From the NCBI RefSeq assembly GCF_012843705.1, contig NZ_JABAFQ010000001.1:248001-312000 (forward strand): a DNA stretch of 64,000 nucleotides, written 5' to 3'. Numbering within the stretch: position 1 is the stretch's first letter; the number at the start of each line of letters is the position of its first letter. This DNA comes from Fusobacterium sp. FSA-380-WT-3A. Lineage in GTDB: Bacteria; Fusobacteriota; Fusobacteriia; Fusobacteriales; Fusobacteriaceae. The translations under genes were made by a program, and so were the position numbers. Below the pieces are notes generated by a model, which searched no databases, was not told the DNA's origin, and worked only from the letters and a program-made list of their open reading frames with translations. This document shows, piece after piece, positions 16,200 to 24,813 of the stretch.

Positions 16200-16228
16200 T
16201 AGACAGATAATAATTCCCATGATAAAAT
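16200..16228 (+). promoter_or_regulatory. Possible promoter of the broken methyltransferase gene
   Basis: TAGACA (16200-16205), a 17-base spacer and TAAAAT (16223-16228) precede the hairpin and start codon by about 40 bases. Confidence 0.5.
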
Positions 16229-16264
16229 ACTCTTTGATAATAAAAATTCAAGGAGTATTTTTTT
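16224..16264 (+). promoter_or_regulatory. Hairpin that contains the next gene's SD
   Basis: AAAATACTC (16224-16232) pairs with GAGTATTTT (16253-16261), extended by TTGA/TCAA with a bulge. The 3' arm includes the AAGGAG ribosome site and is followed by a run of T up to ATG 16265. It may be the terminator of the fumarase operon, a structure that masks the SD, or both. Confidence 0.5.
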
Positions 16265-17491
16265 ATGAAAATGTCAGAAGAAAAAATTCTTTCTCTTTTA
16301 AAAGAAGAGTTTGAAAATAAAAATATAGTGAGATGTATTTTTTCAAATATGAAAGGAGATTATGAATATAGTAAAATCATAGTTAAACCTTTAATTATAA
16401 AAAATAATTTTTTATATCAATTTGAGCAATTTAAAAATAATAAAGCTTATCATGAAAATATAACTATAGAAGAAACAAATAAAAAATTACAAAAAATTGT
16501 AGATAATTTTTATCAGTATATGATATTTACAAAAAATAGTGATATTCAAATTATCCGTGGAAAAAAAGATTTTAATGTAAAAAAAGTTACTAACGAAAAA
16601 GAGGTTTGTTCTTTATCTCACAATAAAACTAAAAAATATATATTAGAAGAGGGGACTAGAATTCCTTTTTTAATTAAATTGGGAATTATGAGTGAAGATG
16701 GAAAAGTTTTTAAAAATTCCTATGATAAGTTTAGACAAATTAATAAATATTTGGAATTTATAGATGATACTATAAAAGAATTAAAAAGTAAAAAACTTAT
16801 AGAAAATCATATTAAAGCTATAGACTTTGGTTGTGGAAAATCTTATCTTACTTTTGCTTTACACCACTATTAAAAAAATATTCAAAATATGACTTTTGAA
16901 GTTATAGGACTTGATTTAAAAAAAGATGTCATAGAATATTGTAATAAAGTAGCAAAAGAATTAAATCTTGAAAATTTAGAATTTTTAACAGGAGATATAA
17001 AAGATTTTGATAAATTAAAAAATGTGGATATGATTTTTTCTCTTCATGCTTGTAATAACGCTACTGATTATTCTTTATTAAAAGGTTTAGAATTAAATGC
17101 AAAAGCTATTTTAGCTGTTCCATGTTGTCAACATGAATTTAATCAAAAAATGAGTTCTAATAAAAAAAGTGAATTTTATTCTAACTTCAATCCTATAGGA
17201 AAACATGGAATTCTTTTAGAAAAATTTGCTTCAATAGCAACTGATGCTTTCAGAGCTCAAGCTTTAGAACTTTGTGGGTATAAAACTCAAGTAATGGAAT
17301 TTATAGATATGGAGCATACTCCAAAAAATATTCTTATAAGAGGAATTGTAGATAAAACTAATGAGAAAATTTTAGAAAAAAAATTAATAGAATATGAAAA
17401 TTATAAAAACTTTTTAGGTATTGAACCACTATTAGATACCTTATTAAGACCTTATTTTAAAATTAAAGAGGTAAAAAATGAAAATAATTAA
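16265..17491 (+). pseudogene. SAM-dependent methyltransferase (Methyltransf_32-like) interrupted by an in-frame stop
   Basis: Two open stretches, 16265-16873 and 16889-17491, lie in the same frame and are separated only by one TAA at 16871-16873. Read through, they give a single protein of about 408 residues. The Rossmann motif I (AIDFGCGKSYLTFAL) ends the first part; motif II (FEVIGLDLKKDVIEYC), an acidic motif III and the AVPCCQHEFNQ signature of Methyltransf_32-type proteins are in the second. The stop replaces what would be a leucine-like position between motifs I and II, consistent with a TTA to TAA change. The start has AAGGAG upstream. The rest is intact, so the lesion is recent, strain-specific, or a sequencing error. 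Confidence 0.8.
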
Positions 17492-18416
17492 AGAGATTAT
17501 TGTTGTAGAGGGAAGAGATGATATAACAGCTGTAAAAAGAGCTGTTAATGCTGAAGTTATAGCTGTTCATGGATTTTCAGTCAAAAAAAATCTTGAAAGA
17601 ATACAGAAGGCTTATGAAAATAGGGGAATTATAATATTAACTGACCCAGATTTTGCTGGATTGCAAATTAGAAGAATTATAAAATCTCGTTTTCCTTTAG
17701 CAAAACAAGCTTATATAAATAGATGGGAAGGAAAAAAAGATGGAGATATTGGAGTAGAAAATGCTTCTCCTGAAGCTATTATAAGAGCTCTTGAAATGGC
17801 CAAATGTGAAACTGTTGAAGCTAGTAAAATTTTTACTGTTAACGACCTTATAGAAAATAATCTTACAGGACATAAAAATTCTAAGTTTTACAGAGAGAAA
17901 CTTGGAGAAAAACTTGGTATAGGATATTCTAATGGAAAACAACTTTTATCAAAATTAAATAATTATGGAATTATTAGAGAAGAATTTGAAAATGCTGTAA
18001 AATCTTTTAAAAAGAAAAAAGTTGCCTTTGTATGTGTCCACAATTCTTGTAGAAGTCAAATAGCTGAAGCATTAGGAAAATTATATGGAAATGATGTTTT
18101 TGAAAGTTATAGTGCTGGAACTGAGATAAAAAATCAAATTAATCAAGATGCTGTAAAATATCTTAAAGAAATATACAATATACATATGGAAGAAGAGGGA
18201 CAAAAATCTAAACTTCTTTCTGATATTCCAAATGTAGATATAGTTATAACTATGGGTTGTAATGTAAATTGTCCTTATTTGCCTTGTGAATACAGAGAGG
18301 ATTGGGGATTAGAAGACCCTAGTGGGAAATCTAAAGAGGAATTTTACAAAACAATAAAACTTATTGAAGAAAAAATACTTTCCCTTAAAGAGAGAATAGA
18401 AAAAAATCTTTTATAA
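17478..18416 (+). CDS. Ribonuclease M5 fused to arsenate reductase (ArsC, LMW-PTP type)
   Basis: Residues 1-175 are RNase M5: the TOPRIM acidic motifs VVEGRDD (E11) and LTDPDFAG (D56, D58), which mature 5S rRNA. Residues 181-312 are a thioredoxin-coupled arsenate reductase/low-molecular-weight phosphatase: P-loop CVHNSCR (C186 to R192), further cysteines C261, C265, C270 and the acid D280 in LEDPSGK. The frame is continuous through the linker SFKKKKVAFVCV. RNase M5 normally stands alone beside ksgA, so the fusion is odd. The gene overlaps the broken methyltransferase by 14 bases. Whether the second domain reduces arsenate or dephosphorylates protein is open. Confidence 0.88.
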   Translation: MKIIKEIIVVEGRDDITAVKRAVNAEVIAVHGFSVKKNLERIQKAYENRGIIILTDPDFAGLQIRRIIKSRFPLAKQAYINRWEGKKDGDIGVENASPEAIIRALEMAKCETVEASKIFTVNDLIENNLTGHKNSKFYREKLGEKLGIGYSNGKQLLSKLNNYGIIREEFENAVKSFKKKKVAFVCVHNSCRSQIAEALGKLYGNDVFESYSAGTEIKNQINQDAVKYLKEIYNIHMEEEGQKSKLLSDIPNVDIVITMGCNVNCPYLPCEYREDWGLEDPSGKSKEEFYKTIKLIEEKILSLKERIEKNLL

Positions 18417-18422
18417 AAAAAC

Positions 18423-18457
18423 AAAAAAGGCTGTAATAGTAACAGCCTTTTTTATAT
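18423..18457. terminator. Bidirectional terminator
   Basis: AAAAAAGGCTGT (18423-18434) pairs with its complement (18442-18453); it serves the RNase M5 fusion and the convergent hexapeptide-repeat gene. Confidence 0.88.
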
Positions 18458-18473
18458 AATTTATTTTTAACTT

Positions 18474-18998
18474 TTATTTAATTTCTTCTAAAGTTTCAAG
18501 AAATAAATCTTTTTTATCTTGATATGATTTGCAAGTTGCTATCATCATTTTTAATTGTTCTTCTGATATTTTTCCAACTACTTTAGCAGGATTTCCTTTT
18601 ATAAAACTTCCTTCTTCAATTTTTCCAATTTTTGAAGTTACTAAAGCTCTTGAAGATACAAAACAATTTTTTGGAATTTCTACATTATCTGTTATAATAG
18701 TTCCCATTCCAATTAAAGAATTGTCTCCTATTTTTGCTCCATGTATTAAACAATTATGACCAATAGTTACATTCTTTCCAATAACTACATCAGCATTATG
18801 TTCTCCATGAACAGTAGTTCCTTCTTGTATATTACTTCCTTCACCTATTTCAATATATAAAATATCTCCTCTTAAAACTGCTCCATACCAAATAGAAACA
18901 TTATCTTGTACATTTACATTTCCAATTATTCTAGCTGTATCAGCTATAAAAACTTTTTCTCCAATTTTAGGTATATTATTTCCTAGTTTAAATAACAT
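18474..18998 (-). CDS. Gamma-class carbonic anhydrase-like hexapeptide protein
   Basis: The 174-aa protein is a left-handed beta-helix of hexapeptide repeats in the gamma-carbonic anhydrase/PaaY/YrdA group. It shows NVSIWYGAVLRGD, QEGTTVHGEHNADVVIG and NVTIGHNCLIHGAKIG, with the metal-binding histidines in VHGEH and GHNCLIHG. It should be a homotrimeric metalloprotein in the cytoplasm; many members lack proven carbonic anhydrase activity. It begins 12 bases after proC ends and is the second gene of that operon. Confidence 0.88.
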   Translation of the reverse strand: MLFKLGNNIPKIGEKVFIADTARIIGNVNVQDNVSIWYGAVLRGDILYIEIGEGSNIQEGTTVHGEHNADVVIGKNVTIGHNCLIHGAKIGDNSLIGMGTIITDNVEIPKNCFVSSRALVTSKIGKIEEGSFIKGNPAKVVGKISEEQLKMMIATCKSYQDKKDLFLETLEEIK

Positions 18999-19010
18999 TA
19001 TTCCTCCTCT

Positions 19011-19817
19011 TTATTTAGACATCTCTTTTGATTTTTTTTCACAAGCTTTCATTCCTTGAATAATAGCATTTCTAAATCCACATTCTTCTAATTTTTCTAC
19101 TGCTTCAATAGTAGTTCCTTTTGGAGAGCATACCATATCTTTTAATTCTCCAGGATGCATTCCAGTTTCTAAAACCATTTTTGCTGAACCTAATACAGCT
19201 TGAGCAGCAAATTTATAAGCCATTTTTCTTGGTATTCCACTAGAAACAGCAGCATCTCCCATAGCTTCTATCAGCATAAAAATATAAGCTGGAGAAGAAC
19301 CACTTACAGCTATTACCCCATCTATTAATTTTTCACTTACAACTTCTGTTTTTCCAAAAGCATTAAGTAATAAAAGTGCTTCATCTAACTCCTCTTTTGT
19401 TATAAATTCATTAGGCATAACGGCAGTCATACTTTCTTTTACAAGAGCTGGAGTATTTGGCATTATTCTTATAATTTTTACATCTTTTCCAAATAATTCT
19501 TTTGATTTTTCTAATTTTATTCCTGCTGCTATAGTGATTATGATTACATCTTTTTTAATATAATCTTTTATTTCATTAATAACTTCTGGATACATATCAG
19601 GTTTTACTGCTAAAAATAATATATCTGATTCATTAGCTACAAGTAAATTTGAATTTGAAGTTTTTACTCCTAAATCATTATATAATTTTTTTAATCTTTC
19701 ACTTGATGGATCTGAATAAATAATACTTTCTTTAGGTACAATATTAGAAGCGATTATTCCACCTCCAATAGCATATCCCATATTTCCTCCACCAATAAAT
19801 CCAATTATTTTTTCCAT
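19011..19817 (-). CDS. proC: Pyrroline-5-carboxylate reductase
   Basis: The 268-aa protein starts MEKIIGFIGGGNMGYAIGGG, an NAD(P)-binding Rossmann motif, and contains RIMPNTPALV and the C-terminal VCSPKGTTIEAVEKLEECG signature of ProC. It makes the last step of proline synthesis. ATG 19817 follows AAGGAGG; an upstream in-frame codon would add 14 AT-rich residues without support. proB and proA are present but 24 kb away at 43.4-45.5 kb, so the pathway is split between two loci. Confidence 0.94.
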   Translation of the reverse strand: MEKIIGFIGGGNMGYAIGGGIIASNIVPKESIIYSDPSSERLKKLYNDLGVKTSNSNLLVANESDILFLAVKPDMYPEVINEIKDYIKKDVIIITIAAGIKLEKSKELFGKDVKIIRIMPNTPALVKESMTAVMPNEFITKEELDEALLLLNAFGKTEVVSEKLIDGVIAVSGSSPAYIFMLIEAMGDAAVSSGIPRKMAYKFAAQAVLGSAKMVLETGMHPGELKDMVCSPKGTTIEAVEKLEECGFRNAIIQGMKACEKKSKEMSK

Positions 19818-19863
19818 GAAATCCTCCTTAAAATTAAATTTAATTTTAAAAATTAGCAATAGT

Positions 19864-19872
19864 ATTATACCA
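19864..19872 (-). promoter_or_regulatory. Extended -10 element upstream of proC
   Basis: On the minus strand TGGTATAAT is an extended -10 (TG-N-TATAAT) about 45 bases before the proC start. No good -35 was seen, as expected for extended -10 promoters. Confidence 0.5.
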
Positions 19873-19938
19873 TTTTTTATTTTTTTTAACTAGAATAAAA
19901 AATAATATATTATATAATTTTATCGGACTAAATAAAAT

Positions 19939-19967
19939 TAGACTTTTATTTTTTATTCTGATATAAT
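19939..19967 (+). promoter_or_regulatory. Promoter for the DJ-1/PfpI gene
   Basis: TAGACT (19939-19944), a 17-base spacer and perfect TATAAT (19962-19967) precede the SD AGGAGG. Confidence 0.6.
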
Positions 19968-20004
19968 TAAATTAGATTAAATTATTTACTTAGGAGGAAT
20001 AATT

Positions 20005-20553
20005 ATGAAAAAAGTTTATGTTTTACTTGCTGATGGTTTTGAAGTTATAGAAGCACTTGCTCCTGTAGATATTATGAGAAGAGCTGGAATAGAAGTTATT
20101 ACTTTATCTCTTAATAATAATCTTGAAGTTGTGTCTTCTCACAATATAAAAGTTATGGCTGATAAAATTTTTGATGGAGAATTTAAAGATGGAGATGGAA
20201 TATATTTCCCTGGTGGATATCCAGGATATGAAAATCTACTAAAATCTCAAAAAGCTATGGAACTTGGAAAATATTATTTAGAAAATAATAAATTAGTTGG
20301 TGCTATTTGTGGAGCTCCTTCTAGTCTTGCTAGAGCTGGAATTATAGATGGAAAAAATATTACTTTACATTTTGGTTGTTATGATTTAGTTGGAGAAAAA
20401 TGTAATATTATTGATAAACCAATTGTAGCAGATAGAAATCTTATTACAGGTAGTGGAGCTGGATATTCTGTTGATATGGGCCTTGCTCTTGTAAACTATC
20501 TTGTTCCTGAAAAAGTTGCTGATATTAAAAAAGCACTTACTATAAAAGATTAA
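20005..20553 (+). CDS. DJ-1/PfpI family protein
   Basis: The 182-aa protein has the DJ-1 fold: start MKKVYVLLADGFEVIEALAP with the conserved glutamate, and the nucleophile elbow VGAICGAPSSLARAG with the reactive cysteine. It resembles YajL/ThiJ-type proteins, which act in glyoxal or protein-glycation defence or as chaperones; older annotation as a thiamine gene is not supported. It is monocistronic with a good promoter, SD and terminator. The precise activity is unknown. Confidence 0.9.
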   Translation: MKKVYVLLADGFEVIEALAPVDIMRRAGIEVITLSLNNNLEVVSSHNIKVMADKIFDGEFKDGDGIYFPGGYPGYENLLKSQKAMELGKYYLENNKLVGAICGAPSSLARAGIIDGKNITLHFGCYDLVGEKCNIIDKPIVADRNLITGSGAGYSVDMGLALVNYLVPEKVADIKKALTIKD

Positions 20554-20578
20554 TTTTTATAAAATCATTTTAAATAAT

Positions 20579-20632
20579 AAAAGTCTGTAAAAATTATTAA
20601 AAATAATTCTACAGACTTTTTTATTTTTTAAT
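20579..20632. terminator. Terminator after the DJ-1 gene
   Basis: A long stem (AAAAGTCTGTA at 20579-20589 with TACAGACTTTT at 20610-20620, extended by further A/T pairs) is followed by T. It lies between convergent genes. Confidence 0.9.
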
Positions 20633-20665
20633 TAATATTTTTATTGTTTATAAAATTTTATATTT

Positions 20666-22216
20666 TTAAACTATTTTTGTTGTCCAATCTTCTACATTCC
20701 AAACTTCAGTAGCTATATCATTATAAAATTCTGGCTCATGACTTACTAAAACTATTGTTCCTTTAAACTCTTGTAATGCTCTTTTCAATTCATCTTTAGC
20801 TTCTACATCTAAATGATTAGTAGGTTCGTCAAGTACTAAGAAATTTATATTTTGTAGCATCAATTTACATAAACGAACTTTTGCATTTTCTCCTCCAGAC
20901 AAAACTTGTACTTGACTTGTAATATGGTCTCTTGTGAGTCCACATTTAGCAAGTGCAGCTCTTGCTTCTTGATTTGTCATACTAGGATATAAATTCCAAA
21001 TATAATCTAATGCTGTTATTCCAGAAATATTTTCTTCTTGTTGAAAATATCCAATTTCTAAAAATTGTCCATGCTCAACTTCTCCTGAAAATGGTTTTAA
21101 TTTTCCAAGGATTGTTTTCAGCAATGTGGATTTTCCAAGTCCATTAACTCCCTTTATAGCTATCTTTTGATTTCTCTCTATAGTAAAATTAAGTGGTCTA
21201 GTTAAAGCTTCATTGTATCCTATCACTAAGTCTTTAACTGTTACAACTTCTCTACTTGGAGTACGAGCCTCTTTAAATTGGAAAGTTGGTTTTGGTTTTT
21301 CTCTAGCAATTTCAATTATATCCATTCTATCTAATTTTCTTTGACGGTCTTTTGCAAGATTTGTAGTGGCTACACGAGCTTTATTTCTAGCAATAAAATC
21401 TTTTAAATGAGCAATTTCTTTTTGTTGCTTTTTATATGCTTGTTCAATTTGTCTTTTCTTTAACTCATACATCTCTTTAAATTGATAATAATCTCCAGTA
21501 TAACGGGTAAGTTCAGCATTTTCTACATGATAAATAACATTTACTACTTCATTTAAGAAAGGTATATCATGAGAAACAAGAATAAAAGCATTTTCATAAT
21601 TTTTTAAGAAATTTTTAAGCCACATAATATGATTTTCATCTAAAAAGTTTGTAGGCTCATCTAGTATAAGTATCATAGGATTTTCTAATAAAACTTTTGT
21701 TAATAAAATTTTTGCTCTTTGTCCACCTGATAATTCTGTAACATCTCTATCAAGTCCTATATCCATAAGTCCAAGACCTGCTGCATATTCTTCTATTTTA
21801 GAATCAAGAGAATAAAAATCTCCACTTTCTAATATACTTTGAATTTCTCCAACTTCTTCCATCAAAGAATCCATTTCTTCTGCTGAACAATCTCCCATTT
21901 TATCATATAGTCCCATCATTTCTTTTTCTAATTCAAACATGTGGTCAAAAGCACTTCTTAATATATCTCTAATTGTTTTTCCCTTTTCTAAAGTACTATA
22001 TTGGTCAAGATATCCTGTTGTAATGTGATTACACCAAGTAACTTTTCCTTCATCAGGAACAAGTTCTCCTGTTATAATATTTAAAAATGTTGTTTTTCCC
22101 TCTCCATTTGCTCCAACAAGTCCTACGTGTTCTCCTTTTAAAAGTCTAAAAGAAGCATTTTCTAAAATAGTCCTCGCTCCATATCCATGACTAACATTTG
22201 TTACTTCTAATATCAT
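20666..22216 (-). CDS. ABC-F family ATPase (YbiT-like)
   Basis: The 516-aa protein has two ABC domains in tandem without membrane segments: Walker A GANGEGKTTFL and GVNGLGKSTLL, signatures LSGGQRAK and LSGGENAK, Walker B LILDEPTNFLD and LVLDEPTNHLD, joined by a long basic coiled linker (about residues 240-310). This is the ABC-F architecture; members bind the ribosomal E site and help translation or resist antibiotics. The second-domain lengths resemble YbiT. ATG 22216 has TGGAGGA upstream; a TTG 12 bases earlier overlaps it. Resistance function cannot be inferred. Confidence 0.92.
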   Translation of the reverse strand: MILEVTNVSHGYGARTILENASFRLLKGEHVGLVGANGEGKTTFLNIITGELVPDEGKVTWCNHITTGYLDQYSTLEKGKTIRDILRSAFDHMFELEKEMMGLYDKMGDCSAEEMDSLMEEVGEIQSILESGDFYSLDSKIEEYAAGLGLMDIGLDRDVTELSGGQRAKILLTKVLLENPMILILDEPTNFLDENHIMWLKNFLKNYENAFILVSHDIPFLNEVVNVIYHVENAELTRYTGDYYQFKEMYELKKRQIEQAYKKQQKEIAHLKDFIARNKARVATTNLAKDRQRKLDRMDIIEIAREKPKPTFQFKEARTPSREVVTVKDLVIGYNEALTRPLNFTIERNQKIAIKGVNGLGKSTLLKTILGKLKPFSGEVEHGQFLEIGYFQQEENISGITALDYIWNLYPSMTNQEARAALAKCGLTRDHITSQVQVLSGGENAKVRLCKLMLQNINFLVLDEPTNHLDVEAKDELKRALQEFKGTIVLVSHEPEFYNDIATEVWNVEDWTTKIV

Positions 22217-22345
22217 TATTTCCTCCAAAATTAAAAACTCTACAATTTATTATTTTATCATACTTTTTAGTTTTTTTCATTAATTATTTTTATTTTTATA
22301 AAAATATAGTATAATTATATTATCAATATACAAGGAGGACTTACT

Positions 22346-22900
22346 ATGATTTTTTTAGGTATTATTATTTTACTAATTGTTATTATTGCTTTTATTCTAA
22401 TTGGAATTTATAACAAATTAGTAAAAGAGAAAAATTTTGTAGAAGAAGCTTTTTCTACAATAGATGCTTATTTGAAAAAAAGATATGACCTTATTCCTAA
22501 TTTAGTAGCTACTGTAAAAGGATATAAGGATTATGAAGGAGAAACTTTAGAAAAAGTTATAGCTGCAAGAAATAAATATATGAGCTGTACAAATATGAAT
22601 GACAAAATAGAAAATGAAAATATGATAGCTGGGACTTTAGGAAAATTATTCGCATTGCAAGAATCTTATCCTGATTTAAAAGCTAATACAAATTTTTTAT
22701 CTCTTCAAGGAGAAATTACAAAAATTGAAGAGGACATTTTACAAGCTAGAAAATATTATAATGGCAGTGTAAGAAATTATAATACTTATTGTGAAACTTT
22801 TCCTAATGTTTTCATTGCTAATATCTTTGGATTTAAAAAATATCCATTCTTTAATATAGAAGATAGTAAGGAGAAAGAAAATGTTAAAATTAGTTTCTAG
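22346..22900 (+). CDS. LemA family protein
   Basis: The 184-aa protein begins with one membrane helix (residues 1-22) and continues with the LemA helical domain, including VEEAFSTIDAYLKKRYDLIPNL and the tail YNTYCETFPNVFIANIFGFK. LemA proteins are membrane-anchored with unclear function and often lie beside a DUF2207 or TPM-domain gene, as here. The downstream gene overlaps it by 20 bases. SD AAGGAGG precedes ATG and a TATAAT lies about 30 bases upstream. Confidence 0.93.
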   Translation: MIFLGIIILLIVIIAFILIGIYNKLVKEKNFVEEAFSTIDAYLKKRYDLIPNLVATVKGYKDYEGETLEKVIAARNKYMSCTNMNDKIENENMIAGTLGKLFALQESYPDLKANTNFLSLQGEITKIEEDILQARKYYNGSVRNYNTYCETFPNVFIANIFGFKKYPFFNIEDSKEKENVKISF

Positions 22901-24581
22901 TATATTTTTTATTTTATTTACAATATCCTTTGGTAGTAATAACTATGTTATAGATAATTATAAAATCAATATAAATATAACTGAAAAAAATGTATATAAA
23001 ATTGAAGAGGAAATACAAGCTAATTTTTTAAGACCTAGTAGAGGATTATATAGAAAAATTCCTACTAAATACAACGGAAGGACTATTAAAGTTACAGATA
23101 TAAAAGTTAATGAAAAATCTCTTATAAAAGAAAGTGATGATACTACTTTCATTAGACTTGGAGACCCTAATAAATACATAACAGGTATAAAAGATTATAA
23201 AATTTATTTTAATCACAATCTTGGTTGGGATAAAACAAATGAATATGATGAAGTTTATTATAATCTAATTGGTAATGATTGGAATACAACTATAAAAAAA
23301 GTTGAATTTTCTGTGACATTACCAAAACCATTTGATATAAACAAAATTTCTTTTACTTCTGGGTCTAGAGGTAATACAACATCTAATGGAGTATATTGGC
23401 AAGTAAAAGGTAATACAATATATGGATATACAACTTCATCATTATCTCCTTATGATAGTCTTACATTGGCTATCCCTCTAGAAAATGGCTATTTTGATAT
23501 TGGTAGTAGTAAAATATTTTACTATTTAAATAATATAATTTATTCTGTCGGAAAATTCCTTTTATTTGGAATTTATCCTATAATATTATTTATTGCTTTC
23601 TATATTTATAAGAAAAATAAAAAAGAATTAAAAGTTATTGAAACAGTTGAATTTTATCCACCAGATAATCTTACTCCTACTGAAGTAGGTTATTATATAG
23701 ATGGTTCAGTTGATGCAAAAGATTTGACTAGTATGATTTTCTATTGGGGTGATAAAGGTTATCTCTCAATAATCGAAAAGGAGACTGGTAGATTATTTAA
23801 TAGAAAACAAATCTTTTTAGAAAAATTAAAAGATATAGAAACTGATAAAACTTTTGAAAGATATTTATTTGATAGTTTATTTGCCTTTGCAAATGGAAAT
23901 ATAGTAAATATTTCAGAGTTAAGAAATGAATTCTATATTTATATGGAAAAAACAAGTGATATTTTTCAAATAGATTTAATAAAAAATAAGAAAACACTAT
24001 ATTCTAAAGAAAATAAAACAAATACTAGAAAAATAACTTTTTTAATTCCTGTAACTATGCTTTCTACTTTTATTCTTATTAGTACTTTTAGTGATGGAAA
24101 TTTTCCTAATGTTATCTTATTCTTTATAGCCACTATTATAACTTCTGCATTACTTGAAAAACTTTCTAGAAAACTTAGAGTACGCTCAGAATATGGTAAT
24201 AAAATTCTAGGTAGATGTCGTGGATTTAAGAAATTTTTAGAAGTTACTGAAAAAGATAAATTAGAAATGCTTTTAGAAGAAAATCCAAATTATTTTTATG
24301 ATATTTTACCTTATGCTATTGTATTAGGAGTAAGTGATATATGGGCTAATAAATTTAAAGATTTAGTTACTGCTCCTCCTACTTGGTATAATACAAATTC
24401 AACAAATGATGTATTTGTATTTTCCCATTTTATGGGAAGATTTAATAATTCTTTGAATTCATTAAATAATTCTATGCTTTCATCTCCTAAATCTTCAACT
24501 AATTTTGGTGGTGGTCGTTCTTCTTCTAGTGGTGGTTCTTCTGGAGGAGGAGCAGGAGGTGGAGGTGGAGGAAGTTGGTAA
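22881..24581 (+). CDS. DUF2207-family membrane protein with Gly/Ser-rich tail
   Basis: The 566-aa protein has a signal peptide (MLKLVSSIFFILFTISFGS), an extracytoplasmic DUF2207 domain (about residues 20-205), a membrane helix (about 215-240), a cytoplasmic part, two more helices (about 385-425) and a tail of glycine and serine ending GGGGGGSW. That tail is typical of the family. It is translationally coupled to lemA by a 20-base overlap; the pair is common and probably works together at the envelope, with unknown biochemical role. Confidence 0.9.
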   Translation: MLKLVSSIFFILFTISFGSNNYVIDNYKININITEKNVYKIEEEIQANFLRPSRGLYRKIPTKYNGRTIKVTDIKVNEKSLIKESDDTTFIRLGDPNKYITGIKDYKIYFNHNLGWDKTNEYDEVYYNLIGNDWNTTIKKVEFSVTLPKPFDINKISFTSGSRGNTTSNGVYWQVKGNTIYGYTTSSLSPYDSLTLAIPLENGYFDIGSSKIFYYLNNIIYSVGKFLLFGIYPIILFIAFYIYKKNKKELKVIETVEFYPPDNLTPTEVGYYIDGSVDAKDLTSMIFYWGDKGYLSIIEKETGRLFNRKQIFLEKLKDIETDKTFERYLFDSLFAFANGNIVNISELRNEFYIYMEKTSDIFQIDLIKNKKTLYSKENKTNTRKITFLIPVTMLSTFILISTFSDGNFPNVILFFIATIITSALLEKLSRKLRVRSEYGNKILGRCRGFKKFLEVTEKDKLEMLLEENPNYFYDILPYAIVLGVSDIWANKFKDLVTAPPTWYNTNSTNDVFVFSHFMGRFNNSLNSLNNSMLSSPKSSTNFGGGRSSSSGGSSGGGAGGGGGGSW

Positions 24582-24665
24582 AACTTATATGCCACACTTC
24601 TGACATAATGTTTTAATATAATGAATTTGTTCATAAGACCTTTCCTTTTAAATATAAGAAATGGT

Positions 24666-24706
24666 AGAAACTGTGATATTAGCCGGTCACAGTTTCTTTT
24701 ATTTTT
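24666..24706 (+). terminator. Terminator after the lemA operon
   Basis: GAAACTGTGA (24667-24676) pairs with TCACAGTTTC (24687-24696), followed by a T-rich run. Confidence 0.88.
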
Positions 24707-24718
24707 TGTAATATTTTC

Positions 24719-24747
24719 TTTACTATTATAAAAAAAAGATATATAAT
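24719..24747 (+). promoter_or_regulatory. Orphan promoter in front of a possible small RNA
   Basis: TTTACT (24719-24724), a 17-base spacer and perfect TATAAT (24742-24747) stand in an intergenic region with no plus-strand gene downstream, only a terminator 30 bases on. Confidence 0.55.
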
Positions 24748-24753
24748 ATAATT

Positions 24754-24813
24754 CCTTGGCAGGGGAGTTTTATATAAAAAAGGTTCATTACAATGTAATG
24801 AACCTTTTTATTT
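24754..24813 (+). ncRNA. Candidate small RNA, about 60 nt
   Basis: A transcript from the orphan promoter would begin near 24754, carry the unpaired G-rich segment TTGGCAGGGGAG and end at the strong terminator 24779-24811. No start codon follows the G-rich segment, so it is not an evident leader peptide. Promoter, short single-stranded region and terminator are the usual parts of a trans-acting small RNA. It could also be a minor antisense product of the SpoIID terminator region. Confidence 0.35.
24779..24812. terminator. Bidirectional terminator
   Basis: AAAAAGGTTCATTAC pairs with its complement around a 3-base loop, with T on both strands; it ends the SpoIID-like gene and the candidate small RNA. 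Confidence 0.88.

Noticed and set aside
24311-24634. Proline-rich frame opposite the DUF2207 gene
   Set aside because: It is the antisense of the Gly/Ser-rich tail codons; no SD.
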